Of a stretch of 39,102 nucleotides of DNA, positions 31,859 to 39,102 are shown piece by piece. The stretch is from assembly GCA_030428945.1 (NCBI GenBank), contig JAUIEC010000025.1, forward strand, positions 1-39,102, in the 5' to 3' direction. The notes below the pieces were generated by a model. It did not search any database, was not told the DNA's origin, and saw nothing but the letters and a program-made list of their open reading frames with translations. Source of the stretch: Phycisphaerae bacterium (GTDB lineage: Bacteria > Planctomycetota > Phycisphaerae > UBA1845 > Fen-1342). The first letter of the stretch is position 1; the number at the start of each line of letters is the position of its first letter. The translations under genes were made by a program, and so were the position numbers.

Positions 31859-33283
31859 ATGAAGAACGGTAACGGAACGCTGGTCTGGTTCCGCAGTGAC
31901 CTGCGGTGCGCGGACAACACGGCCCTCGACGCCGCCCGCGATGACGACGGCCCGCTGCATGCGGTCTTCGTCGCGACCCCCGACACCTGGCGCGATCACG
32001 ACTGGGGCCGGGCAAAGGTCGGCTTCCTGCGCCGCAACCTGGTCGCCCTCGGCGCGAGCCTGGCCAGGCGCGGCATCCCGCTGCACATCACCTCATGCGA
32101 GACCTTCGACGGAACCACCGAGCGACTCGCGGAGGTGCTGGCGGCCACCGGGTGCGGACGTCTCGTCTTCAATCGCGAGCACGAGGTCAACGAACGGGCC
32201 CGCGACGAGACCGTGACGAACCGCCTGACCGCCGACGGCTTCCGCGTGGATTCGTTCCTCGATCAGACCGTGCTGGACGTCTCGCGACTGCTGACTGGGC
32301 AGGGGGGCTTTTACAGCGTCTTCACGCCCTTCCGGAAACGCTGGCTGGCGTGGTGCGACGACGAAGGCTGGGAGCGCCCCGTGCCCGCCCCCGCGGGCAT
32401 GTCATCCGCGGCCGGGGCCGACGAGGTGCCCGCCTGGGACCAGACCTTCGCCGGCGTCGACCGTGACGACCTCTGGCCGGCCGGCGAGAAGGTGGCCACC
32501 GAGCGACTCGAAGCGTTCATCAACGAGCGGGCCGGACGCTACAGTCAGCGGCGTGATCTGCCGGCCGTGAACGGCACCAGTGTCCTCTCGCCGTACCTGG
32601 CGCTGGGGGTGCTCTCCCCGCGGCAGTGCCTGGCCGCCGCGGTCGACGCCAACGAAGGGCGTCTCTCGGGCGGGTCGAAGGGGCTCGAGACGTGGATCAC
32701 CGAGTTGATCTGGCGCGAGTTCTACCGGCACGTGCTGATCGGGTACCCGCGCGTCTGCCGGCATCAGCCGTTCCAGTTGAAGACCCGCGACCTGGCCTGG
32801 CGGACCGACGACGACGACTTCGCGGCCTGGTGCGAGGGACGCACCGGGGTGCCGCTGGTCGATGCCGGCATGCGGCAGTTGAACCAGACCGGGTGGATGC
32901 ACAACCGCGTGCGGATGGTCGTCGCGATGTTCCTGACCAAGAACCTGCTGATCGACTGGCGCTGGGGCGAGCGGTACTTCATGCAGCACCTGGTCGACGG
33001 CGACCTGGCCAGCAACAACGGCGGGTGGCAGTGGTCGGCCTCGACCGGCACCGACGCCGCCCCGTACTTCCGCATCTTCAACCCGTTCACCCAGGGCAGC
33101 CGCTTCGATCCCGACGCCGAGTACATCCGGCGATTCGTCCCCGAACTCGGCGACGCCCCGCTGAAGTTCATCCACGACCCGCTCAAACACCCCGACCTGC
33201 GCCCGGCCGACTACCCCGCCCCGATCTTCGACTACAAAGCCTCCCGCCAGCGCGCCATCGACGCATTCAAGGCACTGGGCTGA
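31859..33283 (+). CDS. phrB: Deoxyribodipyrimidine photolyase (class I CPD type)
   Basis: This 474-residue flavoprotein should use blue light to split pyrimidine dimers in DNA. The N-terminal antenna domain begins TLVWFRSDLRCADNTAL and has the alpha/beta core. The FAD domain has GRYSQRRDLPAVNGTSVLSPYLALG, WITELIWREFYRHVL, GRTGVPLVDAGMRQLNQTGWMHNRVRMVVAMF, and ASNNGGWQWSASTGTDAAPYFRIFNPFTQ, all hallmarks of class I photolyases like E. coli PhrB. Cryptochrome or 6-4 function is less likely. The start is the ATG at 31859; no strong ribosome site is seen. It is flanked on both sides by repeat-filled gaps. Confidence 0.93.
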   Translation: MKNGNGTLVWFRSDLRCADNTALDAARDDDGPLHAVFVATPDTWRDHDWGRAKVGFLRRNLVALGASLARRGIPLHITSCETFDGTTERLAEVLAATGCGRLVFNREHEVNERARDETVTNRLTADGFRVDSFLDQTVLDVSRLLTGQGGFYSVFTPFRKRWLAWCDDEGWERPVPAPAGMSSAAGADEVPAWDQTFAGVDRDDLWPAGEKVATERLEAFINERAGRYSQRRDLPAVNGTSVLSPYLALGVLSPRQCLAAAVDANEGRLSGGSKGLETWITELIWREFYRHVLIGYPRVCRHQPFQLKTRDLAWRTDDDDFAAWCEGRTGVPLVDAGMRQLNQTGWMHNRVRMVVAMFLTKNLLIDWRWGERYFMQHLVDGDLASNNGGWQWSASTGTDAAPYFRIFNPFTQGSRFDPDAEYIRRFVPELGDAPLKFIHDPLKHPDLRPADYPAPIFDYKASRQRAIDAFKALG

Positions 33284-33334
33284 CGGGCTGCGTCGAACGG
33301 TCAGGACGACGGTCGATCGTACCCCGCGCAGCCA

Positions 33335-33525
33335 GGGAACAGGGAACAGGGAACAGGTGGGGGACCCGCGAGCATGCGCGCATGCGGGGCATTCCTCGCT
33401 GATCTGCTCACGTGCTGACTTGATCACGGCCTGATCCATGCGCGGATCTCCGATCCTGGATGCCGGGTAGCGAGATTCCCGAAGTCTGCTCCGGCCCTGT
33501 TCCCTGTTCCCTGTTCCCTGTTCCC
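33335..33525. repeat. Inverted GGGAACA arrays enclosing a palindrome
   Basis: Three GGGAACA units at 33335-33355 face four TGTTCCC units at 33495-33525, forming terminal inverted repeats about 190 bp apart. GCATGCGCGCATGC at 33372-33385 is a perfect 14-bp palindrome inside. The element fills the gap between the photolyase and sigma factor genes and contains no ORF of note. Confidence 0.8.
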
Positions 33526-33577
33526 TTCCGCAGAAAGTCCCCTCGCCAACCGTCCTCCGCACACTACGATACCGCTC

Positions 33578-34312
33578 ATGTTCCGCGACACGGACATCGG
33601 TGGTTCCGACGGGCAGTTCCCGCCCACCCAGCGCACGCTGCTGGTCCTGGCCGGCAGTGACGACCCCGCGCAGCGGCGGGCCGCCTGGGACCGTCTGATC
33701 GCCGCCTACTGGAAGCCGGTCTACAAGTACCTGCGACTGCGGTGCGGGTGCGACAACGAACAGGCCAAGGACCTGACCCAGGCCTTCTTTGCCCGCGCGC
33801 TCGAAAAGGACGACCTGCAGCGCTACGAGGCCGGCCGCGCGGCCTTCCGCACCTTCCTGCGGGCCTGTCTCGACAACTTCTGGCGCACGCAGCGGACCGC
33901 CGCGCAACGGCTGAAACGCGGCGGCGGACTGCTGCGACAAGACTTCGAGCAGGCCGAGCGCGAACTGACCGCCACGCCCGGACACGACGACCCCGAAGCG
34001 CTGTTCGAGCAGGAATGGCGGCGGAGTCTCTGGGAGGTCGGACTGCAGCGACTTCGCGACGAACTGCGCGACGCCGGCGCCGAAGCGGTCCTCGCGGTCT
34101 TCGAAGCCTGCGACCTCGCCGATCCGAATCAACGCCCGACCTATGCCGAACTGGCCGCACGGTTCGAGATCCCCGAGACGCAGGTGACCAATCACCTCGC
34201 CCGGGCCCGCCGGCGGCTCCGCGCGCTGCTGCTCGGCCACCTCCGCGAACTGACCGGCTCGCCCGAGGAGTTCGCCGACGAGGCCGCCCGCCTGCTTGGC
34301 ACCGCGCGATGA
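33578..34312 (+). CDS. ECF-type RNA polymerase sigma factor
   Basis: This 244-residue protein has the two-domain layout of ECF sigma factors: region 2 around residues 30-100 (RLIAAYWKPVYKYLRLR, DLTQAFFARALE, FRTFLRACLDNFWRTQR) and region 4 around 175-225 (PTYAELAARFEIPETQVTNH with LARARRRLRALL). The long insert between them is typical of planctomycete ECF groups linked to Ser/Thr kinases. Its stop overlaps the kinase start (ATGA), so the pair is translationally coupled. By analogy the kinase may phosphorylate or otherwise control the sigma factor. Regulated genes are unknown. The start ATG at 33578 is 53 bp after the heptamer array. Confidence 0.9.
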   Translation: MFRDTDIGGSDGQFPPTQRTLLVLAGSDDPAQRRAAWDRLIAAYWKPVYKYLRLRCGCDNEQAKDLTQAFFARALEKDDLQRYEAGRAAFRTFLRACLDNFWRTQRTAAQRLKRGGGLLRQDFEQAERELTATPGHDDPEALFEQEWRRSLWEVGLQRLRDELRDAGAEAVLAVFEACDLADPNQRPTYAELAARFEIPETQVTNHLARARRRLRALLLGHLRELTGSPEEFADEAARLLGTAR

Positions 34313-35370
34313 CCTTCCTGTCCGACGAGCAACTGCGACACCTGCAGCAGGTCACCGGGCACGACCTGCCCGAGCCCGAACGCTACCGCTGGATCGAGCA
34401 GCTCGGCCGCGGCGGCATGGGGACCGTGCACCTGGCCGAGGATCTGCCGCTCGAACGACAGGTGGCGATCAAGGTCCTGCACGCCCACGGCGCCGACGCG
34501 GCCGGCACGCAGCGCCTGCTGCGCGAAGCCCGCATCCTCGCCGGACTCGAGCATCCCGGCATCGTTCCGATCCACGACGTCGGCACGCTGCCCGACGGCC
34601 GCCTGTTCTACGTGATGCAGTATGTCCGCGGGCAGCGCCTCGACGCCTTCTTCACGCAGGAGCACACGCTTGGTGATCGCCTGACCGTCTTCGAACGGAT
34701 CTGCGAGACGGTCGCGTTCGCGCACGCGGCCGGCGTGATTCATCGCGACCTGAAGCCCGCCAACATCATGCTGGGCGCATTCGGTGAGGTCCGCGTCCTC
34801 GACTGGGGCATCGCCAAGCGGTTGGCCGAGAGCGGCGATCCGTCCGGCGCGCTCACGACGCAGTCATCCGCCGAGTCGGAAGCCGACAGTCCGACCGTGA
34901 CGCGGGCCACGGCCGCCGGAACGGTCGTCGGAACGCCCGGCTTCATGGCTCCCGAGCAGGCGCGTGGTGACCTCGCCCGCGTGGACGAGCGCAGCGATGT
35001 GTTCGCCCTCGGCGGGGTGCTGTACTACCTGCTGACCGGTCGACCGCCATTGACGCCGGAAGCGTTCGAGACATTGCGGGCCGGCGGTCCGCTGCGGATT
35101 GCCGACGTCCGGCAGGCGGCCCCGCACGTTCCCCGCGCGCTCGAGGCGATCTGCGGCAAGGCCCTGGCCGCCGAACCCGCCGGGCGGTACCGGTCGGTGG
35201 CCGAGATGCGTTGCGACGTGCAGCAGTTCCGCGGCGGCTTCGCCGTCTCCGCGCTGCGCGAGGGACCGCTGGACGCGACCGCGCGGGTCCTGTGGAAGTA
35301 CCGCGGCTTCGTGCTGCTGGTGCTGGCGTACATCCTGATGCGGTCGCTGCTGCTCAGTTGGCCGGCGTGA
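34309..35370 (+). CDS. Membrane-anchored Ser/Thr protein kinase
   Basis: This 353-residue kinase starts at an ATG overlapping the sigma factor stop by four bases. Kinase motifs are intact: glycine loop LGRGGMGTVHLAED (residues 32-45), catalytic Lys55 in VAIKVL, VIHRDLKPANIML with Asp147, DWGIAK with Asp165 (DWG in place of DFG, common in planctomycete kinases) and FMAPEQARGD in the activation segment. A single hydrophobic segment at about residues 332-350 near the C-terminus (VLLVLAYILM) predicts a tail-anchored protein with a cytoplasmic kinase and no large external sensor. A hairpin follows the stop. Confidence 0.93.
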   Translation: MTFLSDEQLRHLQQVTGHDLPEPERYRWIEQLGRGGMGTVHLAEDLPLERQVAIKVLHAHGADAAGTQRLLREARILAGLEHPGIVPIHDVGTLPDGRLFYVMQYVRGQRLDAFFTQEHTLGDRLTVFERICETVAFAHAAGVIHRDLKPANIMLGAFGEVRVLDWGIAKRLAESGDPSGALTTQSSAESEADSPTVTRATAAGTVVGTPGFMAPEQARGDLARVDERSDVFALGGVLYYLLTGRPPLTPEAFETLRAGGPLRIADVRQAAPHVPRALEAICGKALAAEPAGRYRSVAEMRCDVQQFRGGFAVSALREGPLDATARVLWKYRGFVLLVLAYILMRSLLLSWPA

Positions 35371-35391
35371 GGCCCGCCGGTTTCGCGGGCC
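35371..35391 (+). terminator. Hairpin directly after the kinase gene
   Basis: GGCCCGC and GCGGGCC (7-bp stem, loop CGGTTTC) start at the base after the kinase stop. There is no U-tract, so termination strength is uncertain. Confidence 0.5.
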
Positions 35392-35542
35392 GGGCCTGTC
35401 ACGGAGGGCGCCCGCTCGATATGGTGTCCTGAACCCGGCGCGATCGTCTCTCCGAAGTTTCTTCGTGATTCCGTAAAGGAACTCGGCCGGACGGGTAACA
35501 GAACCCCGGACGAGAAACACCACTAGACTGGAGGATGCAGAG

Positions 35543-35908
35543 ATGTCCAAACCGCTGCTGGGCCTGTTGCTTGGTGCGAGCCTCGGACTGATCGATGGCC
35601 TGTCCGCGTTGTGGGATGCGCAGACCGATCCGGAAGTCCGGGCCGGGATCGTCGGAATCGTGATCGGATCAACCTTCAAGGGACTCGTGGTCGGACTGGT
35701 CACCGGCCTGGTCGCGGCCCGCTTCAACTCGCTGCCGCTGGGCCTCGCGACGGGGATCATCCTCGGCGGACTGTTCGCCTTCCTGGTCGCACACATGCAG
35801 GGCAAGTACTACCTGCGAATCACGTTGCCAGGGGCCGCCCTGGGCGCGATCGTCGGATTCGCGACACAGCAGTACGGCCGACTGGCAACACATCGACAGG
35901 CAGCCTGA
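35543..35908 (+). CDS. Small multi-pass membrane protein of unknown function
   Basis: This 121-residue protein has a strong ribosome site (GGAGG at 35530-35534, eight bases before the ATG) and four hydrophobic glycine-rich segments: LLGLLLGASLGLIDGLSAL, GIVGIVIGSTFKGLVVGLVTG, PLGLATGIILGGLFAFLVA and LPGAALGAIVGFAT. Small GxxxG-type motifs suggest tight helix packing or oligomerisation. The C-terminus is basic. I recognise no firm family. The gene follows the kinase but is separated by a hairpin and a 172-bp gap. Confidence 0.75.
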   Translation: MSKPLLGLLLGASLGLIDGLSALWDAQTDPEVRAGIVGIVIGSTFKGLVVGLVTGLVAARFNSLPLGLATGIILGGLFAFLVAHMQGKYYLRITLPGAALGAIVGFATQQYGRLATHRQAA

Positions 35909-35960
35909 CGCGGGCGCTCGCGCGGCCCCGCACTCGAAACCTTTCACAAGGAGACGCACC

Positions 35961-36317
35961 ATGGGTGCCCCCATCGTTCACTTCGAAATCGGATGCCAGG
36001 ATCAACCGCGGGTCAGCAAGTTCTACGCCGACCTCTTCGGCTGGGAGATTCAGCCCTTTGGCGACGTGGCCATGTTCAACACCGGCAGCGAGACCGGGAT
36101 CCAGGGACACATCAACGCGCTCGGGCACGAACCGCACAACTACGTGACGGTCTACGCCGAAGTCGAGGACATCGACGCGATGCTGGCCCGCGTGCAGGAA
36201 CTCGGCGGGAAGACCATCGTGCCCGCGACCGAGGTGCCCGGCGCCGGACACTTCGCCTGGTTCGCCGATCCCGAGGGCACGCCGTTCGGACTGTGGAAGT
36301 CCGCCCCGCGCGGGTGA
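35961..36317 (+). CDS. VOC-fold (glyoxalase/bleomycin resistance-like) protein
   Basis: This 118-residue protein has one vicinal-oxygen-chelate module: IVHFEIGCQDQPRVSKFYADLFGWEIQ at the N-terminus, VYAEVEDIDAMLARVQELGG in the middle and HFAWFADPEGTPFGLWKS at the end. The His in VHFEIG and a Glu or His partner could bind metal; single-module VOC proteins dimerise to complete the site. Substrates in this superfamily vary widely, so no reaction is assigned. AAGGAG lies seven bases before the ATG. A strong hairpin lies 145 bp after the stop. Confidence 0.87.
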   Translation: MGAPIVHFEIGCQDQPRVSKFYADLFGWEIQPFGDVAMFNTGSETGIQGHINALGHEPHNYVTVYAEVEDIDAMLARVQELGGKTIVPATEVPGAGHFAWFADPEGTPFGLWKSAPRG

Positions 36318-36462
36318 CGGCCGGCGACCCGCTCGGATTCCGCGCGCGGCACGTCCCATTTTGCGACCCGCCGACCGGCACGGCCCGTCGGCGGCGGATG
36401 CGGCAGGTCGCGGCAGGGGGCCCGGGGCGGGTCTGATTCTCGGACATGACAGGCTTTGGAAA

Positions 36463-36496
36463 CGGACCCCGCATGGCTGGCGTCGTGCGGGGTCCG
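36463..36496 (+). terminator. Strong hairpin terminator between VOC and lipoprotein genes
   Basis: CGGACCCCGCA (36463-36473) and TGCGGGGTCCG (36486-36496) form a perfect 11-bp stem around a 12-base loop. The following CTTTGCGCTTG is only slightly U-rich. Confidence 0.65.
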
Positions 36497-36577
36497 CTTT
36501 GCGCTTGACGAGCAGTGACCAGGGTGCCCTAGGATCAGGTGAGGCGTTGCTAAAAGCTTGTTCCTTAAGAGGTTGTC

Positions 36578-36886
36578 ATGCGTAGCGCGGTGCTGCTTTC
36601 GCTGCTTGGTCTGCTGCTGGTCGGCTGTCAGTCGACGGCTCCGGTGGCGACCGTCGCGTGGGCCCCGAGCGGCAACCTGCTGCTGAGCCGCAATGCCGGC
36701 GTGGCGGTCGCGGCCGAGCGCTTCACCAGTCGCGCCATGTGGCCGGCGGTCGGGCACGGCTACCAGCTCGAGGAAGTGACGACCTATACGCAGTTTGAGT
36801 ACGACGATCAGTTTTTCCGTGATGGATTGGGCGGAAGCTATTACCGGACGTTAGAATCGATCCGGAGTGGGGTCTGGGTTCGCTAG
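36578..36886 (+). CDS. Small lipoprotein of unknown function
   Basis: This 102-residue protein has a textbook lipobox: MRSAVLLSLLGLLLVGC, with the Cys at residue 17. GAGG lies six bases before the ATG. The mature part contains TVAWAPSGNLLLSRNAGVAVA and ends in a Tyr/Phe-rich stretch (YTQFEYDDQFFRDGLGGSYY). I recognise no family. Membrane anchoring on the outside of the inner or outer membrane is expected. Confidence 0.75.
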   Translation: MRSAVLLSLLGLLLVGCQSTAPVATVAWAPSGNLLLSRNAGVAVAAERFTSRAMWPAVGHGYQLEEVTTYTQFEYDDQFFRDGLGGSYYRTLESIRSGVWVR

Positions 36887-37073
36887 ACGTGTCGTCGGGC
36901 GCGCCGGCCACCTCGGGTGGCGATCGGCTGCATTTCTTTTTCTTCTCCAGTGGAGAGGGGCAGCTGGGCGGACCTAGTATTCGACGACACCGGACGTTAG
37001 AACGACGTTTGGCGTTTCAGCCGATCATTTTCTGCCGGATCCCGCGCCGGCGTACGAAGAGAGGAGCCCCGTG

Positions 37074-37907
37074 ATGAAATTGTTCTCGTCCCCCGCACTC
37101 GGACTGGTGTGCATGACATCGGTATTCGCGATGGACGCGCGACTCGACTGCAAGGACCTGGCCGCCGCCGGACTGTTCGATGCGTTGTTCTTCGGCGCCG
37201 CGGTCGCTGTCGCCGACGCCCAGAACGCCAACGACGCCCCCGGCGTGCCCGGCGAACAGGGTGAGCAGGGCGAACAGGGGGCCCCCGGCGCTCCCGGCGC
37301 GGACGGCGCCGATGGTGCCGACGGCGCGGATGGCGCCCAGGGACCGCAGGGCGAGCAGGGTGAACCCGGCGTCGCCGGTGCCGACGGGGCCCAGGGCGCT
37401 CAGGGCATCCAGGGCGAGCAGGGCATCCAGGGCGAGCAGGGCGAACAGGGTATCCAGGGTGAGCCCGGTGCGGCCGGCGAACCCGGCGCCGATGGCATGA
37501 ACGGTGCTGACGGAATGGACGGCATCGATACCGGCAACGTCCTGTCGAGCGGCTACATCAACGAGAACGGCGTGCTCGGCGACCAGAACGACACGGCCCT
37601 GCCGACCACCGTTTCCCGTTTGAACGCAGGCATTTACGAGGTCTTCGTCGACCTGTCGAGCATGCCGGAAGACGAGCGCCCGCAGGACGTCAGCGATGTC
37701 GGCGTGCTGATCCAGCTCGAAGCCTTCGCCGGCGACGTGTTCGGTGACTTCGTCGTCGCCGCGCTCCGCTGGCCGTTCTACCAGGCGTTCATCGTTGAGA
37801 CCGAGGGCGTGCCGACGCAGATCCGTCTGCTGATCCAGGTCCGCCAGCTCGAGTCGGGCAACGCGACGGTCGACAACCCGTTCAGCTTCGCCATCATGGG
37901 CGTCTGA
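37074..37907 (+). CDS. Secreted collagen-like protein
   Basis: This 277-residue protein starts with a hydrophobic export-like segment but has an unusual, long leader: MKLFSSPALGLVCMTSVFAM followed by DARLDCKDLAAAGLFDALFFGAAVAVADA, so the exact signal cleavage is unclear. From about residue 56 to 150 it consists of perfect Gly-X-Y triplets such as GEQGEQGEQGAPGAPGADGA and GIQGEQGIQGEPG, roughly 30 triplets without a break, the hallmark of bacterial collagen-like triple helices. The C-terminal 125 residues (IYEVFVDLSSMPEDERPQDV) look like a beta-rich trimerisation or receptor-binding head. The ATG at 37074 follows GAGGAG by seven bases. A classic terminator follows. Hydroxyproline is not expected in bacteria. 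Confidence 0.9.
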   Translation: MKLFSSPALGLVCMTSVFAMDARLDCKDLAAAGLFDALFFGAAVAVADAQNANDAPGVPGEQGEQGEQGAPGAPGADGADGADGADGAQGPQGEQGEPGVAGADGAQGAQGIQGEQGIQGEQGEQGIQGEPGAAGEPGADGMNGADGMDGIDTGNVLSSGYINENGVLGDQNDTALPTTVSRLNAGIYEVFVDLSSMPEDERPQDVSDVGVLIQLEAFAGDVFGDFVVAALRWPFYQAFIVETEGVPTQIRLLIQVRQLESGNATVDNPFSFAIMGV

Positions 37908-38398
37908 ACCCCGCTCGTCCCCCTGCGGGGCGAATCCTGATCCGACGACAACCGCCCGTGGGCTTCGGCTCGCGGGCGGTTTCTCTTGGCGCTGCGTCAC
38001 ACCCCGCCATGGCTGGATCGACCGAAACCCGGACCCCGCGGACGGAAATCGCGCCGGGGGCCTTTTCGGACATTCGTGGACGGGGAACAATGGTCGCAGC
38101 GAGCCCCAGCCGGGTTGCCGGCGCGCGACCGTCCCGCCGTCAGCAACCGATGCCATGCGTGCCCAATATCTGATCTTGCGCGATCTCCCGGACTCGGCGT
38201 GCGTTTCCGGGGGTGATTCGTCTCCAATCCACAGTGGAGGCTGCATTTAGCGTTGACTGAACCGCGAATCCGCCGGTACGATCACGTCATGGCGACGTCG
38301 AACAAAACCGGCGTGCTTCGAAGGTAACCAGCCGCGAAGCGGACCCGGTTTATCATCTGCCAACATGCAAGCTGCAACGCCTCGGGAGGATCTCGTTC
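37908..38398. other. 491-bp gap with terminator and probable promoter
   Basis: The left end holds the collagen-like gene's terminator. The rest contains no convincing gene in either strand; the promoter and ribosome site (GGGAGGA, 38384-38390) of the next gene lie at its right end. Confidence 0.6.
37951..37986 (+). terminator. Rho-independent terminator after the collagen-like gene
   Basis: A 13-bp stem, ACCGCCCG and CGGGCGGT extended by five inner pairs including G-T, closes a TTCG tetraloop. TTTCTCTT follows directly. It is the most canonical terminator in the window. Confidence 0.88.
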
Positions 38399-39102
38399 AT
38401 GCGTTCCCTGCGAACCGCAAAAGTAGCCACACTGACGCTTCTCGGCACCGCGCTCGGCCTGTCGACCGTGGCCGAAGCGCAGGAGCGGAAGTTCACCGTC
38501 ATGCTGGCCATCCCGGCCAAGTCGGTCGAAGGCTCGCTCGACGAATTCAACCAGGACCTTCCCAACGCGGGCGATGTCTGGGACGAGTACTTCGACCGCG
38601 TCAAACCCGATGTCTTCTCATTCGCCGAGTACTGGGATGAAATCTCCTACGGCAACGTCAGCGTCAGCGGTGATGTCGCCGGCTGGATCGAAGTGCCCTG
38701 GCCGGTCCTCCCGCAGGGCGAAACCCTCGACCTGTCCGGCACGGAAGAGCCGCTTGACGGCGAGGACCTGCCCTTCACCGACCTGAACGGCGGCACGATC
38801 GGCCAGTTCACCGGCGAAAGCGTCAACCAGACCCGCCAGTTGTTCTACGTCGACAACAACGGGGCCATGCCGGGCACCGGTACCGATCCGTTCCCGCCCG
38901 ATGCCGACGTCTATCCGCCCGGACTCGTCGACTTCGACGCCTTCGGCCGCCCCGTCTGGACCCCGGGGGAGCGCTTCCTCGACCTGAACGACAACGGCCG
39001 CTACGACGCGCTGACCGAAACCTGGCTGGACGGCTGGGGCGCCAGCACGACCAACGAAGACGGCGACAACATCCCCGACTGCACGACGGCCGACGGTGAG
39101 CG
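38399..39102 (+). CDS. Secreted protein with M6-peptidase-like N-terminal region (3' end missing)
   Basis: The frame is open from the ATG at 38399 to the right edge, 234 complete codons without a stop. GGGAGGA lies eight bases upstream. A signal peptide is clear (MRSLRTAKVATLTLLGTALG, cleavage after AEA). The following RKFTVMLAIPAKSV and VFSFAEYWDEISYGNVSVSG resemble the propeptide/N-terminal part of M6 (immune inhibitor A-like) metalloproteases, in which a YW...SYG motif precedes the zinc domain. The zinc motif HExxH is not within the visible part, so protease activity cannot be shown. Asp/Asn-rich loops (LDLNDNGRYD) suggest calcium binding. Confidence 0.7.
   Translation, partial: MRSLRTAKVATLTLLGTALGLSTVAEAQERKFTVMLAIPAKSVEGSLDEFNQDLPNAGDVWDEYFDRVKPDVFSFAEYWDEISYGNVSVSGDVAGWIEVPWPVLPQGETLDLSGTEEPLDGEDLPFTDLNGGTIGQFTGESVNQTRQLFYVDNNGAMPGTGTDPFPPDADVYPPGLVDFDAFGRPVWTPGERFLDLNDNGRYDALTETWLDGWGASTTNEDGDNIPDCTTADGE

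Noticed and set aside
35478..35505. GGAAC...GTAACA resembling an ECF promoter upstream of the small membrane protein
   Set aside because: Spacing and the -10 part do not fit a defined ECF consensus, and the recognition sequence of the adjacent sigma factor is unknown.
36844..37002. 13-bp word CCGGACGTTAGAA occurring at 36844 and 36990
   Set aside because: One copy lies within the lipoprotein gene and no wider similarity flanks them; chance or a trivial duplication explains it.
1..39102. Insertion sequences, prophage or integrated element
   Set aside because: No transposase, integrase or phage structural gene was found; base composition looks even apart from the gaps.

Overview
The window looks like a chromosomal stretch from a GC-rich member of the Planctomycetota, probably close to the Phycisphaerae. 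That is an inference from gene content: an ECF sigma factor overlapping a Ser/Thr kinase gene, many lipoproteins and secreted proteins with Ig-like, propeller, FG-GAP and dockerin modules, a FlgI-domain lipoprotein away from other flagellar genes, and a very long RseP. Both ends cut through genes.

Left part (1-11474): a large gene on the minus strand runs off the left edge. It encodes two membrane segments, a coiled-coil linker, a STAND/AAA-type P-loop ATPase and a tail of tandem 42-residue repeats that are almost identical at the DNA level. Divergent from it, on the plus strand, are a FlgI-like lipoprotein, a 23S rRNA pseudouridine synthase (RluB type), an ACP-phosphodiesterase-like protein and a 62-residue membrane peptide. 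A central carbon cluster follows: gap, pgk, rpe, a histidine-phosphatase-fold protein that has lost its catalytic residues, and accD.

Middle (11475-24957): genes are mostly on the minus strand, with large repeat-filled gaps. They encode a HIT-family nucleotide hydrolase/phosphorylase, a lipoprotein esterase, an NHL/PKD lipoprotein, a CXXC protein, an uncharacterised protein with a nuclease-like E-x-Q core, and a 1322-residue lipoprotein with Ig-like repeats, FG-GAP repeats and a dockerin. A tRNA with a CAU anticodon, a 63-residue secreted peptide and an NhaC-type antiporter are on the plus strand. The gaps hold at least six families of short repeats: 7-bp GGGAACA, 8-bp GGGAGCRA, 8-bp AAGTAAGC, a REP-like palindrome of about 77 bp, a 39-bp conserved core, and a 24-bp minisatellite.

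Right part (24958-39102): all genes are on the plus strand. They encode a secreted protein, a membrane-bound sugar-nucleotide dehydratase/epimerase (CapD/WbpM type), dxr overlapping rseP, a CPD photolyase, the ECF sigma/kinase pair, a small membrane protein, a VOC-fold protein, a small lipoprotein, a secreted collagen-like protein and the start of a secreted protein resembling M6 peptidases.

The most unusual item is the membrane-anchored STAND ATPase with a repeat tail at the left edge. Its architecture resembles bacterial conflict or antiphage sensors, but nothing in the window proves that role.
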